A DNA stretch of 64,000 nucleotides from Atrichornis clamosus (lineage: Eukaryota > Chordata > Aves > Passeriformes > Menuridae): assembly GCA_013400975.1 (NCBI GenBank), contig WBMZ01011748.1, positions 1-64,000 of the forward strand. The letters run 5' to 3'. The notes beneath the pieces are model-generated. The model was given only the letters and a program-made list of their open reading frames with translations, made no database searches and had not been told where the DNA came from. The position numbers and the translations under genes are program-made. Positions 1 through 13,100 of this stretch are shown one piece after another (the first letter of the stretch is position 1; every line of letters starts with the position of its first letter).

Positions 1-180
1 TGTGCCCGCCCCCCCGCGCGCGCTGACCGCGCCCTCTCCTCGGCGCCTGCGGAGGGCGGGCGGGCTCAGGACGCTGCGGAGGCGCCGCCGCGCATCGGCC
101 GCCAGGCGGCGCCGTGCGCCGCCTCCTCCCCACAGCCCACACTCCCCCGCCGCCATCTTGGGCGGCTGAGGCGGCTCTGG
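1..180 (-). promoter_or_regulatory. CpG-island promoter block, probably of the neighbouring gene (EIF5A2 by synteny)
   Basis: The first 180 bases are extremely GC-rich and dense in CpG, unlike the AT-richer DNA that follows. At 149-159 the minus strand reads AAGATGGCGGC, the classic YY1 element usually found just downstream of the start site in the direction of transcription. This suggests a TATA-less housekeeping promoter firing leftward out of the window. In human 3q26 the order is EIF5A2, SLC2A2, TNIK, all on one strand, so the 5' end of EIF5A2 would fall here. No coding exon is visible, so the gene name is inference; a bidirectional promoter is also possible. Confidence 0.6.
149..159 (-). 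promoter_or_regulatory. YY1-type element
   Basis: Minus-strand AAGATGGCGGC inside the CpG island matches the core YY1 site seen near the start sites of housekeeping genes. Its orientation favours minus-strand transcription. Confidence 0.5.
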
Positions 181-379
181 ACAGTGGGGGACCTCGGGTA
201 CATCTATGGGAGTTGCACGAATTGGGGACAAATGTGTAGCTCCAAAATGTCCCCAAAGCCGCGGGAGCCGTATGTAACTGTCCACACGAAGCTCCTTTGT
301 CCGTCTCTTGTGCCCCTCTCAGAGTAATCAGAAACGAGCTTAGCGAGTACTTGTTAATGGGTGTGACATTCCATTAATA

Positions 380-745
380 GTGGAATTATTAGTACTGAAG
401 TTCTGTGTCCAGCTCTGGGTTCCCCAACATAGGAAAGACACGGATCTGGTGGAGCAGATCCAGGACAGGGCCATGAAGATGATGCTCTGTAAAGAAAGGC
501 TGAGAGTTGGGTTTGTTCAGCCTGGAGAAGAGAAGGCTCCAGGGAGACCTTGGTGTAGTATTTTCATATATAAGAAAGAGAGACAGACTTTTTACCAGGG
601 CCTGTAGTGATAGGACAAGGGCCAGTGGTTTCAAACTGAAAGAGTGTAGGTTCAGATAAAACCATGTCCAGAAAAACTGTAGATATCCCATCACTGGAAG
701 TGTTCCAGGCCAGGGTGGATGAGGTTTAGAACAATCTGATTTACT
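380..745 (+). repeat. CR1-type LINE fragment, 3' portion
   Basis: The sequence carries the typical avian CR1 3' series: 'tgtccagctctgggttccc', then 'gagcagatccaggacagggccatgaa', then 'ttcagcctggagaagagaaggctc', then 'gtgataggacaagggccagtgg', and a late 'gaagtgttccaggccagggtggatgagg'. It is diverged, with small deletions and no intact ORF2. The short open frame at 380-607 is only a remnant of the element. Confidence 0.85.
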
Positions 746-3700
746 GAAAGCTGTCTGTAACCATGGTAGGGGTTTGGAATAGATTATATTTAAGGGGTTT
801 TCCAATACAAAGTATTCTAAACTGTTGTGGTGGCTCCGTGCCCTCTCCTCCAAAGCAATTCCAGTTGTCCCATCCAACACCCACCCCCTGCCTCAGGAGG
901 GGTCTGTGGCCATGGAAGCCTGACCATGGGATCCTGAGCAAAACAAGGCCAAAGGACTGTTTTTACTAAAACCCTTCAAGGCAGATGTCGTAATACTTTG
1001 AGCTCTTCGGACAAATTCAGCTGGAACTGTCCTGTGGAGCTGCCAATGGATGGGCCATGGCCCTGCAGGGTGCCCTGCAGATCACCTACAAACACCACAA
1101 AACCAGGAAAATGCAGAAATTCAGGAGCAGCAGTGTCAGCACCGACCTCAGCCACCTCTGCCACGGGCTGCTGTGTGCTGTCCTATGTTTTCTGCCCTGA
1201 AATCTTGAGTTTTTCTTCTGTGCTCTAATGGGGTGGCTACACAACTCACTTTTAACATCACATTTTTAAATGGTTCATCATGAGATGTTTTGTTTAATCT
1301 GTGTTAATCTGTATGATCTGTTTGCCTGTGGTCCCACCCTCGGTTACACAGATCGCACTCCAAATTTTACAGCCAAGGAGATGAGCTTGGCTGTCATTTA
1401 CATGATGCCCCAGAGGTGGCTCTCTGCTTGGGCTTTCCACGGATGCTGCCTCACCCAGGCCGCTCTGGAGATTATACACTTTCATCCTGCCCATTCTACT
1501 GCTGTTTCAGCTGATAAGCAGAATCTGGGGCATCCTGTTAAGTGTTTTTACATGTGCAGTGTGCATTTGTTTACCTGCAAGTGTGTGACAAGTTACACAT
1601 TCTCTAGGGCTTTTTATCTTCTAGTAAAATACTTAGTGAGAAAATGACCAACTGCTCTGAACCCAAATTGCAACAGGCTGGGGCTAAGATACTGATAATT
1701 TTTTTTCTCAAGTATCCGTTGATAAATTTGGTTGATTTTCCACAATTAACAGATTCATTTTGAATTACTTGAGAGATCTTCTGGGCTAAATCAAGTCCTT
1801 TTACTGAAGTACAGCTGTAAATGATATTTATTTTTTCAGACACAAAAGAAATATTCCAAGACAGCCTTTATTTGAGGTTTAATAAAAAAACATTGGAAAT
1901 CCAATCCATCAATCATTGCCTGCAGACATCATTCCTTTGTCTGGATCAACATTTATTTTCTAAAGTGTGTTTCTTGATAGTATTAATGTGATTATCCCAC
2001 TTTTCTATACAACAACAGCAATTTGATTCAAAGAGTATTTGTAAGTAAAATACCATGGCCTTTCACAGTTCAAGGTATTTTCTTTCCAGTGCTGCACCGC
2101 TGGATCACACACACACCTTTTCCTTCAAGTAAGCTCAGGATGTTATCAAGCTTTGCTTCTCCTATCTGTGTCTTTAAGAAATGAAGGGGGATTAGAAAAC
2201 TTTTGGAAGGTTTAAACTGAGTTGTGTCTGTTCTCAGTTATGTTCTGGAGAAGTGTCTGATGCCCTAAAGCACCTCATTAAAGCCCAGCCTCAACAATCT
2301 GCATTTCAGCAGTGCTGGGGTAAACATCCCACCTTGTTTCCAGCCGGCGCACTGGAAGGCAGGAGGTGGTGTTTACACCTGTGGGGTCAGGTCACATGAT
2401 TAGAAGTAACAGGTCATGAGCAGAGCAGTGTAAACAGCCCTGTTCCAACCTGAGCAGTCTCTGTTTCAGCTGCTGAGCTGACTCTCCTGGGATCCCACTG
2501 TGTCCTGACTGTTGGGGTGAGGGTTCACACCAACTTCTGGGCGCAGCCTTGAGCAGGAGAAGGTGAAGAGGCTGTGGATCGGTGACGCCTCTCCACAGGA
2601 CAGTGCCACGCTCAGCAGACACTCTGAGCTTCTACAGACAACGTGTCTGTATGGCTGGAACCAGGTCAGGAGCCTCTGCAGTGACCTTGCCATAGGCACC
2701 CACTCTGCTTTATTCCTCCCTGTGCTCCTCCTGTGCTGTGCCCATGTCCAAATACCCAGGGAGTTACCCTGGGCACAAGCTGGCGATCAGAGGCAAGCGG
2801 TGACAGCGCAGTGACACTGAGCTAGGGGGAATCACTGTAATTGTAACTTCCCCACTGGGAAGCAGGAAAGCACAAAGTAACTCCAGCTGTTCTCTCCTCC
2901 TGGGGCTGCAACAGTGCTCCTGCAGTGATACCTCACCCACGACCTGGGGGGCCCTGATTCTTTTTGCAGTCACAGAGCCCCTCTCTCTCTCTTGAACAGA
3001 ATGCAGGGAGGCAGGGCACTACCCAAGCCTCTAGTCTGCAGTTGTATCTACAGCCTGTAAAATTTAAGAACTGCTGATCTACAGTTAGGATTTATTGCCC
3101 CTCTGCTTGGGTGGAGATTCCGTCTCTTTCAGCACAGCTACTCAGGCTATTCCTCTGGGTAAAATTTGCCAGTGTTGCTTTAGGATTTAGTGAAACACTT
3201 GAGCATACTCAGTTACCTTAAATTAAATCCTATACTTACACTTTCTGCTGGATCTAGACTTGATGTCCTGCCTTGAAATTCCTCAGCTCCCATAGATTTC
3301 GGTGAAAGATAAGAACATTGCACCCCTAGAAAAATTCATCATACCTCAAAGACTTTGTTGCTGCATATATAGTTGTTGGGTTAGCTTCATCTTTATCAGC
3401 TGTTTGACTCCAAAGGTGGAGGGTAGTGCTTCTCAGTGATGAACAACAAGGTGAAGTGAGGCAGAAAAATCTGTGATAAATTAGTGTGGAGAATGTTAAT
3501 GGGACCAAGTGTCCTGAGTTTATTGAATTAGGGAAGTCAAACTAATTTTAAAATTAAGCCTAGAGAGTGGGAGACTAGATACTGTTGGCACAACGGAAAG
3601 GTCTTAATGGCTGTCATCTCAGCACATTAGGAAAACACTGTCAAAGCTCTTGCTGACAAGATGCTTTTTCAGGGAGTATTAATTATATTGCATTATTAGC

Positions 3701-6700
3701 CAGGCATGGTATGAGAACATATTTCACATGTTAACTAAAATGCAATGACCATTTAGCTAATAAGTTTGACTCGGTCTTTTAAATTTTCTTAATGATTAGC
3801 AACTTAGTAAAACTGTAATGGTGAGAGATAAAAATAATGATTCAACAAGCTGTGTCTCAAGAACAAGTTTTAACTGGAACTTGCATGTAGCAAGGACAGA
3901 TAAAGTGTACATTCCTAATTACTGGCCTGATGGGACAAGACAAAAGTAAACATATCGGCAGATTTCACTGACTCTGATGACCCCGTCCTGCGTTGGCATA
4001 TGGTAAAAGTGCTCTTGTGATAGTTCAGCCCAGCTTGATCCTTCCACTGCAACCACGGGGAGGACAAAGGGTCAGCAGTGCCGAACTCTGCTCATCCTGT
4101 CCCAGGCTGGAAGGAGAAATCTCCCTTCCCTTCCACACAGCAGCTGCTGCAAAAGAAGCACAACCTGAGACTTGATTTTCTTTAGGTGCCTCTGAACCCC
4201 CAGCCAGATCTTCTGGCAAGTCCAGCGATTTAGCTACGGACAGTGCTAATGCTGCGGGCTTTGTTAAACTAATTTATGTGCTGAACTACAGTAAATGGAT
4301 CAGGCTTTCTCTTGTCATTCACCAGAGACACAGGAAAACAGGGACTGACTCCTCAGTATTGATCAATAAATGGCCCCTCACTGCTGAGTTGGTGGCAAAG
4401 TCACTGATGCCGTGCAGGCTTTAGGATGAAGCTTAGCAGAAGTTTAGGAAATAGTTTTGGACCCCCTGTATGATCACTGGGAACCCAGCCTGGCTGGGCC
4501 CTCAGAGCAGCAGCAAATCTGCTTTGGACTCCACCTCTCCCCAGATGCTCCTCCTGCCTATCATGCCTAGAGAGGCCCCAGCACCAAGTTTTAGGCTGCA
4601 CCAGTGCCATGCAAGCAGAGGTGCTTCCCAGTGGGGTAAAGCAGACAGTGGGGACAGCTGGGGCCAGACACTGGTACCCCTCCAGTCAGGGTTCATCCTG
4701 ACCCAGAGCCAGCTCCCAGCAGCTCCAGGGCTGCCTCCAACCCTAGTTTCACCTCTGGACCACCCATTTCGGAAGGATTTAGCTGAGGGCTTGGATAGTA
4801 CTTACCACTCATGGAGAAAATATGTTCTGCTAGGAAAATAGCTCCCATCTGGCATTGGATGTATGTCTGAGATGTACAGAGGGGGAAAAAATGGCAGTGC
4901 AAGCCAACACATGCCATAGATGTTGTTCATCATCACTTTTATCTAACAGACATAGATGACATTGCTGAAAGCAAGAACCCTCTTTTCATCCCCCTTTTTT
5001 TACATTTGGACAGTCCATTATAATATTTAACTTCCAGTAAGCACTGTGGAGAGCTTCCGAGCCTGCTGTGGCTACTGGGCTCACCTGCAGGGACCTGTCT
5101 GCAGCACAGAGATAGACAGTTCGACACAGAGCTGTGCCCCAGCTTTGCTGCTCTGTTCTCAGCCCCAGCCTGGGCCCTGGTTCCAGCAGCCCTGCATGTC
5201 CCATGTCAGACCTGGGTCACCCACCACTGCAGCCCATGACAGCAATGACCCAGTTCTCCGCTAGTTAAATCCCAGCAGTCGCTTCAGCAAAGCCTTTGGT
5301 GCAATCTTACTGCTTCAGTGCACACAGCGGGGCCAGACATTTCTCCCAGTGGACCTTGTGGCTGCACTTCTCATCACTTGGAAGTGACCAGAATTTGCTA
5401 TAGGGTCTTAATAGCAAGAGAGTAAAGTCTACTAATGGCGAAAAGTTCAAGCATGTTGAAAAAGAGCATGAACCTCCCCTAAAATCAAACCCATAGCAGC
5501 AGCATGATCCTCCTCTGCCCATCTATTCTGTGCTTTTCATTGTGCTTGGTCCTCTATTACATTTTGGCCACTGCTTCACCAGAAGCTGTGGTGAGCTCGC
5601 AGTGACCCAGCGATGCTAGTGTTTAATCTCTAAATAAATAATGGGTTCTTACCCTGAGAAAGTTGCTAGAAAGTAACCTGGTATCACAACAAGGAACATG
5701 CAAATCTTAAAAGTCAAGCAGAGAGGAGGCTTTTACAATGGTTCCAACATATCCCCCCAAAAAAGGAAGAAAAATCCTTGAAGTTTGATTCTGCCACATA
5801 AAAGTGTCTCATAAAGAAGCAAAAGGAGCACAAACAAGGCTATGGAAACAGCATGACCTCCTGCTTGCACGCTATCTTGGCTGAAGCACACCCAGCCAGC
5901 AAAATGCTAAGTGATGCAAAGTGGGAGTTGGATTAGCAGCACCTTCCAGTTAACCTTCCAATACCCTTTTCCTCTTTGGGTCATCTTTCATTGTTGCTCT
6001 AGGAGTAGCCTGAGCCCTTGGCTGGACCTGGAGCCTGTGGGTCTGAGCACTGTATGAAAGGAAGCGAAGGCAGGTGCAGGTGGGGAAGGAGGTGCCCTGG
6101 CGATGGTCACACCATGGGAGGGATGGCAGCAGGACTTGAGTCTCCTCACCTGGAGACCAGGAGTGCCCAGGCCTCTTGTGTGGTCAGTGTTGTGCTGTGC
6201 CTTGTGCTGCAGCAGAGAGAAGGGAGAGAGGAGAGGCCTCCTGGGAGGAAAGAGTGGGCTGAATAGTCTGGCTGAAACATAAGGGAAAAATGCCCATCGG
6301 CCCAGCCACAGTTTCTAAGATTCTCCTAAAAAATGTGATTGAGAAATCCTTATGAGATTGGACAGCATTTCCATAATTAACAGACAGCAAATAAGTGAGG
6401 CATCTCCCAACCAGTTCAGGTGGGATCACCCTCTGCCTCTGCAGAAGCAAGAATAAAGGGCAGTTTGCTCCACCTGTTTTCCTTAGCATCTAGGGTCATC
6501 TGTGCTGTGTGCTGGTGGCACAACTGCACAAGCAGTTGGTTTCTCAAGGTACTAGGCCACCCAGCAGAATGAAGCAGAGAGCATGGGACAAAAAGCTGAA
6601 AACATGAGGCTGCAGCATCAGCCAACCCCTCTTTCCTTCATTCCAGCTAAGAGATGGCCCTGCTCAATGCCACCTGGTAAGATCACCGTCCCACTGGGCT

Positions 6701-6981
6701 CTTCCCGCGGGGCATGGAGACACACATGTAACACACTCCTCCTGTCCTTTCCCTGGTCCTTCATGCAGCCCAGTTGTACCAAGTGTCTCAGGGTTAAATG
6801 CCACGTTAGCACCTGCCGCTGGGAGGTGTGAACAACAGCAGCCAGAAGGAATCCAACGGTTGGGTCTTCCTGGTCTGCCAGCTGCAAGGTTTTTGTGAAA
6901 TGAGACTTTTGCCCAACGTTCTTCCCACGGTGCCTGAAGGAGGTCCATGCCCAGTCCCTCCTTTCTGGGTGCATGGGATGT
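746..6981. other. Intergenic DNA and SLC2A2 3' untranslated/flanking region
   Basis: I see no coding exon on either strand here; all open frames are short and lack recognisable protein sequence. The part next to 6981 must contain the SLC2A2 3'UTR. I see no minus-strand AATAAA within about 1.3 kb of the stop; a variant ATTAAA lies at 5622-5627 and canonical ones only much farther left (for example near 3517 and 2709). The end of the transcript is therefore not fixed from sequence. Confidence 0.5.
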
Positions 6982-7173
6982 CTATGCCACCTCGCTGCTT
7001 CGCAGATCTTGCAGCTCCGTCATGGCTTTGGCCGAGAGCTTCTTGCGGCGGAACACGGCTGCGATCTCCTCAAAGGACTTTCCTTTCGTCTCCGGTACTT
7101 TGAAGTAGGCAAACAGAAAGAAGACGAGGAGCAAGGCCGCGAAGATTGCAAACACGTACGGTCCACACAGATC
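6982..7173 (-). CDS. SLC2A2: SLC2A2 coding exon 11 (stop codon)
   Basis: Residues 464-526 plus TAG: helix 12, the [15 protein letters not shown] signature and the cytoplasmic tail ending SSEVA. 192 bp of coding sequence; 3'UTR continues leftward from 6981. Confidence 0.97.
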   Translation of the reverse strand, partial: DLCGPYVFAIFAALLLVFFLFAYFKVPETKGKSFEEIAAVFRRKKLSAKAMTELQDLRSSEVA

Positions 7174-10100
7174 CTGCAGTGGGGAAGTGTGAACATCGGA
7201 CACCACCATCAGCACCCCAGGGATGGCTTCCCCTTCCTACCCCAGGTGTCTGACACACCCAGCCGAACCAGGGGATGGAGATCTGGGAGGCACATCCACC
7301 TCCTGCTGGCTTGCTTTGGGAGCCCATCAGTGGGGTCATGCCAGTCGTTTATTGGCACGGTTTGAGGGATGTCTTACCGCTATGTACTGGAAACACATTC
7401 CCACGATGAAGTTGCAGGCCCAGTTGCAGAAGCCGGCGACGGCGATGGCGGCGGGGCGCGGGCCTTGGCTGAAGAGTTCAGCTACGATAAACCAGGGGAT
7501 GGGCCCGGGCCCCACTTCGAAGAAGATGACGAAGAGGAAGATCGCGACCATGCTGACATAGCTCATCCAGGCAAACTGGCTCTGCAAGAGGTTGGTGTTA
7601 TAGTCCCAACACTGCTCTCATTAATTACCACTAATCACTTTATTTAGGCTTCTTTTTCAGAAATTTCTTTCTATTCAGACAGGTGGGGACTGGACATGAA
7701 TAATTAAGGCTCTAAACTCTTGTGCCAGGTGCTGGCTGGGCATGTGGGCCCAGCATTGCTGCTTGCAGGAGTTCACAGCCATGAGCTCAGCTGGTCCGTC
7801 GAGCCCTCTCCTTGCCTGCAGCTCAGCAAGGTGAGGCAAAACAGCAGTCTTTAATAATCAGGGAGTTCAGCAAAGGAGGCCACCCCTTACTTGGCTTTTC
7901 ATCTTGATATGGGCTTGCACCAGGGATTTGGACTGACTTTGGAAGGGTCTTCTCTTGTTTGCAAACCATGGCATGGAGAAAAAAATTGAGAGAAATCCTT
8001 ACCAGGAGCACGAGTCCAACTGTCATGGCCACAGCGCTTACTAACATGCCCATCAAACCAGCCAGGAACAGGGACCGCCTGCCCGCTTTCTCCACCAGAA
8101 AGACCTGTAGAAACACATGCAGCAGCTCAGTGTCTAGCACCACCACTCTCAGGATCAGGTCCATTAGCAATAACTAACCTGTTACCACTGCCACACTGCC
8201 CTCCTGCTCTTTTAGCTCTCAAATTAGAGGTTTATGTGCTGGTTTCCAAGTGTCAGAAAGTCTGCCCGTAGCTGTTGGGGACCCAGACTGAGCAGTCACC
8301 CTGCCAAAGGCAAGGCAAAGGCACATACACGCAGAGCCCGTGCATTTCCAAGCTCTCAGGACTTTCCACTGCTCTTACACGTGAATTGCTGACTGTGGAC
8401 TTTTTCACTTTTTTTCTTTTTCCTTCCAGGATGAAAAAAATTACAAGGTCTGCATTAGATTGAAATCAGCTTTCAAAATGTAGCTCAATTTAGGTCACAT
8501 CACGGGCCATTGCACCTTGCCTGTCCCAGGGCAGGGATAGTTGTGTAGCAGCTGGAGTCAGGATTTTTCCTCCAATCGCTCCCGGACTCCTTTTGCTTCC
8601 CTGGTAGCCACAAGGCTTAGTTTGCTCCTTCTCAACCCCTCTTGGTGGACTCCAGTCATCTCACCCAACTTTCAACATATCTAAGTCTGTACCAGACCCC
8701 TCACCCAGCGGGGTCACGCAGGTCCCTGCAGAGGACAGTGCAGCTGGCCTGGCCTGGCCTAACCGTGCACCAGCCTCTAAGGCTGCCCACTCCTTCCCCT
8801 CTGCTCGAAAGAACACCTCTAGCCAGCAGCTCCACCCTTCCTGCCATTACAGCCATGATTTACACTTCCACGGGACAGTCTCTTTTGCTGGAGGCAGTTC
8901 ATCCTGCTGCCTGTGAAGTTGCAGAGGATGAGTCTCTGCTCCCTTCTCCCCTTGCCAAGGTTCACCCAGCTCTCAGTGCTTCTGCCTTTTGATCAGGGTC
9001 TGTCATTTATTGACAAAGGCAGGTAATTTTTAAGTGCTCATGGCCAAAAGAAGCAAAGAGCAAATGCCCCCGGCTGCAAGTACCACGGCCCTGGGATGGT
9101 ACTGAACTGCAGGGCACCTTCCACACTGCACACCTCAGTGCCTCATTTCACAATAAACCTCGCGTTTTCTCCTCAGTGTGGGGCCTGTGATGGACTTCTT
9201 CTAAAGCAGGTTCACCCCAAGACCTCCTATCTCACACGTGCTGGAGTAAGAATGATTTGAATTGGAAGGGTCCTTAAAGATTATCCAGTTCCAACCTCCT
9301 GCCATGGGCAGGGACACCTTCCACAAGACCAGGTTGCTCCAAGCCCTGTCCAGCATGGTCTTGAACACTTTCAGGGATGGGGCAGCCACAGTTTCTCTGG
9401 GACACCTGTTCCTGTGCCTTACCACCCTCACAGTCAAGAATTTCTTTCTAATATCTAATCAAAACCTGCTCTCTGTCAGTTTAAAGTGATTCCTTCTTGT
9501 CCTAAATCTCTTGGAGCTGTATATTTCTGCCTTGCAGCCAGTTCTGCATCATGCTGGTGAAAGTCCTTTACTCCCTAAATCTCTCTTGAGATATGAGGGA
9601 AATGGGCTTGGCCACAAGCCACATTATAAAACTAATTGCCAGCTGATAAGAATTGTGTTAATCCTCTCAGGAGAGAGACAAATTAAGGGAAAGTCTATGG
9701 GAACAGAACCATCCTTTTATTGCTGCAGAGCCCTGCCGTGATAGGATGAGGATAGGTGCTGGATTACTTTTATTACTGTGGAATAGCCTTTGGATATCAC
9801 TCGTGCAGGTGCTATGTACATACAGAAAACAGTCCGTAAGATAACAGGTAAGAGGAGACTGTGAGCTGGTGACTTCCCCATCACAGCCCTGTCCCCTGCC
9901 TGCTCCCTGGGGAAATAGGACCTGCAGAACTGCAGTCGCAAGGGCAACTTTTATTTTGGGGAGAAATGCTGAGTTTTCAGAGCTTCCCTGAACACAGTGG
10001 TGCAGTGCTGATTGATAGCAACAGGCTCTGTCAAGGCTTGAATTTTCAAATGAAACTTGTCCAGGGGAATGATTTTTCCCCGCAAGGTGTTCAGGGTCAG

Positions 10101-13100
10101 TCCTGCAACAGTGCAAATCCTAGCTCCGGGATAAATCATGTTTCAAAACCACATTGTAGCTTACGTGTCTTTGTAGTCCAGGGGGCAGAAGTATTTACTT
10201 ACAGAGATAACAGTGAAGACCGTGTTCACCACTCCAACACCGATGGTTGCATAAACTGGTTGGTCAACTCCAGCTCTCTCAAAAATGTTTGTGGAGTAGT
10301 AAAAGATCTATCAAAATACATCAGGATGAAGGATTAGGCAACAGTGCTGGTGAAACTTTTTGTTCTCATGAGGAAAGTGTTGTGCTTGCTTGGCTGAGAT
10401 GTGGCGTAATTTAATTATGATTAATTTTTCAACTTTTAATGGCTTGTTATAATAATTAAAGCTGAAAATTTCAAAGGAGCCTGAGGGAGTTAAAAATCCT
10501 GTTGAAATTCCCCTCTTGAGCTATTGCATTTGCACATTAAAACTTTTCTTCTATGTAGTCCATGTTTAATCTTAAAATCCAGATCACCATCACTGAGCAC
10601 TGAAGACCAAATATCTTAATATGACTGACTTTTACATGAATTTTAAAATATTCTCACTGCATTGCAATGACTCCCATTTCTTCTTTCTCTCCAAGAATAA
10701 GGTGATTCCTTTCTGTGAAAGTTCAGGGAAGGAGGTGAATGGGTGGCTGACCCACTGGCTGGTGGATGGGGTGGGCATGGCCTGGGGCTGGGGCAGCTGG
10801 ACTCTGTGGGATGTTCATCCCTGGCTCAGCCCTGCCAGGATGGGCATCCCTGTGTGCTGCTCAATGCCTCTGGGTGTGAAATGGTGATTTCTGGTATCCC
10901 GGGAAGTCATGCAAAAACTGTTTAGCTAAAAACAGCTAGAAAATAGTGATTCTGGGGTGAGCATGATGTCATTAAAGAGAGCAAACTGCTGATGAACTCA
11001 GGTGGGTGGAGGGTCACCAGAGAGCTCAGCATGGACCTGCTGTGCCAGCTGCTTTTCTGCTGAGCTCCCTCCAGCCCTTCTCCCCTCCTGCCCTCACACA
11101 GCCAGCTTGGTAGTGACCAGGGAGCCCACTGCAGCCATGGGAAACTCTTCTTTCATTCCTTCATGGCTTGGATGGAGCCAGAGCTGACTTCTCATGCTCA
11201 GCATGGATTTCTTTAAAAACAAACCTTTTGGGGAGACTCACCGCGTTGATTCCCGAGAACTGCTGAGATATTTGCACCATCAGGGCCACGATGACAGCCT
11301 GCCTGTACTTGGAAGAGGTGAAGAGCTGTCTAATGGAGACTTTCTTTTCACTAGCAGCTTCTTGCTTTTCCTTCTCCATCTCTTCAATCTCTTTCATAGG
11401 ATCACAGTTACCTCTAAGCCTTTTCAAATCTTAAGGAAAAGAAAAAGATTGACATTTTATTTTCAGTGCTAGGTAAGGCATAGAGTAAGGACAAGAATGA
11501 ATCTCTTTAGCAAAGACTCAAGGTAAGCCAACCACATGGGCGGCAGTGTCCTCTTGCTCTGAGGGTTCCTATGGCACATCTCAGGATCCAAGGTGTGTCT
11601 GCTTGGTCGGGGCAGCAGCACATCAGCTCTGTGACAGCCCTGAAACATCAAGCTTCATCCCTCAGCAGTGCTGCTTAGACCCATGCAAACATCTCAATAG
11701 CTTTTGGTCCAGAGCTAATTTGTACCTCAGCAGCTCAGAGCATGGGATGGAACAACCACACAGTCACATGTGATTCCTCAGCTAGGCTTTTCCTTCTGTG
11801 TTTAATACTAGGTAGAGTATAAAAGCAACTCTAGACAAGCCCAGAATGTGTCTTTCTTACTTTTTTTAGCTTTCTCCACCTTCCCCAGTTTGATGTAAAG
11901 GTATCGGGGGCTCTCGGGGCACAGTAAGAGCAGGAAGAACTGCAGCAGGGCAGCCACGCCAGACAGACCGAGGAGCAGGGGCCACATCTCATCATTGCCC
12001 AGGAGAAAGTCTAGTCCAAGGACCTGGAATAATTGAGGCATGTTTGAATGGATCGTTTTGCACCTTAAGAAAAGAAAGCCATTGACCACTATGGCATTTT
12101 GAAGTGACAAGCTGAAAAACTAGAAGCAAATTATGTTTCTGGATGTGTTTGTTTTCAGTACATTTATGTGCCCACCCATTGTATAGCTGGGACTTGTGCC
12201 ATGGTGGGTAATGCTGTTGGGGACTTTGGCCTCCCTGCTGCCCTGATGAAGCTATTTTTGAGAAACTGATTATCAAGGGTCTTGTGCTCAGGATCCAGCC
12301 TGATGCTGATGAGATGCTGAAAAAACTTCCTCAGGGAGAGGAGAGATTGTTTGCAGAAGTATTTTATGTTTCATGAGAAGTCATCTTTGTTAAGACACCT
12401 CTGACTCAGGGCAGGGGTTTAACCCCATTAGAGCAGATTGTTTTGCACACTCCTTCAGTTTTGGGGTGGAATGGTGAGCAACACCTCAGTGTATCACTGG
12501 GGTCTCCCTAATCTCTGAAACACCCTCTCTGGACATGTGTGCTTTCCTTCTTACCTGGCTGAAGAGGATGCCCGTGACGATAGCGAGCTGGTGCAGCGTC
12601 CCCAGCGCTCCTCGAAGGGCCGTGGGAGAGACCTCGCTGACGTACAGGGGCACCAGCCCGGAGGAGAGCCCTGCACCGAGCACACACGGGAGTCACCTCT
12701 TCTAGACACAGCTCAGCAGCCAGCAGAAACCACTTCCCAAATGGGAAGGGAGCCTGAGTGCTGCATCACACCACCAAGCCCCTCGCGGCTGGCTGGGAAC
12801 CATCTGCACCTTGGAAAGGTACTGGGGTGTCCCCAGATTCAGAGCCCCAAGCCTTTATACTCAAACACACACATAAGAGCACGGAGCAGGGAGAAGTTGC
12901 CTCTGCTGGGAGAAGTTACTACGGGGCAAAGAGCTTCCTTAAAACTTCCCTTGAAACCTCAGAGTGGAGTACTGTATTTGCATAGCAGTAACAGAGATAA
13001 AGAGCTGTTATTTCTAAGCTAATTCTAAAGTAATGCCATATTATTTGCTGACTGTCTGTCCTCTCTATGTTCAGTGCTCCTGTGCTCTCCTGTCTAGGAA

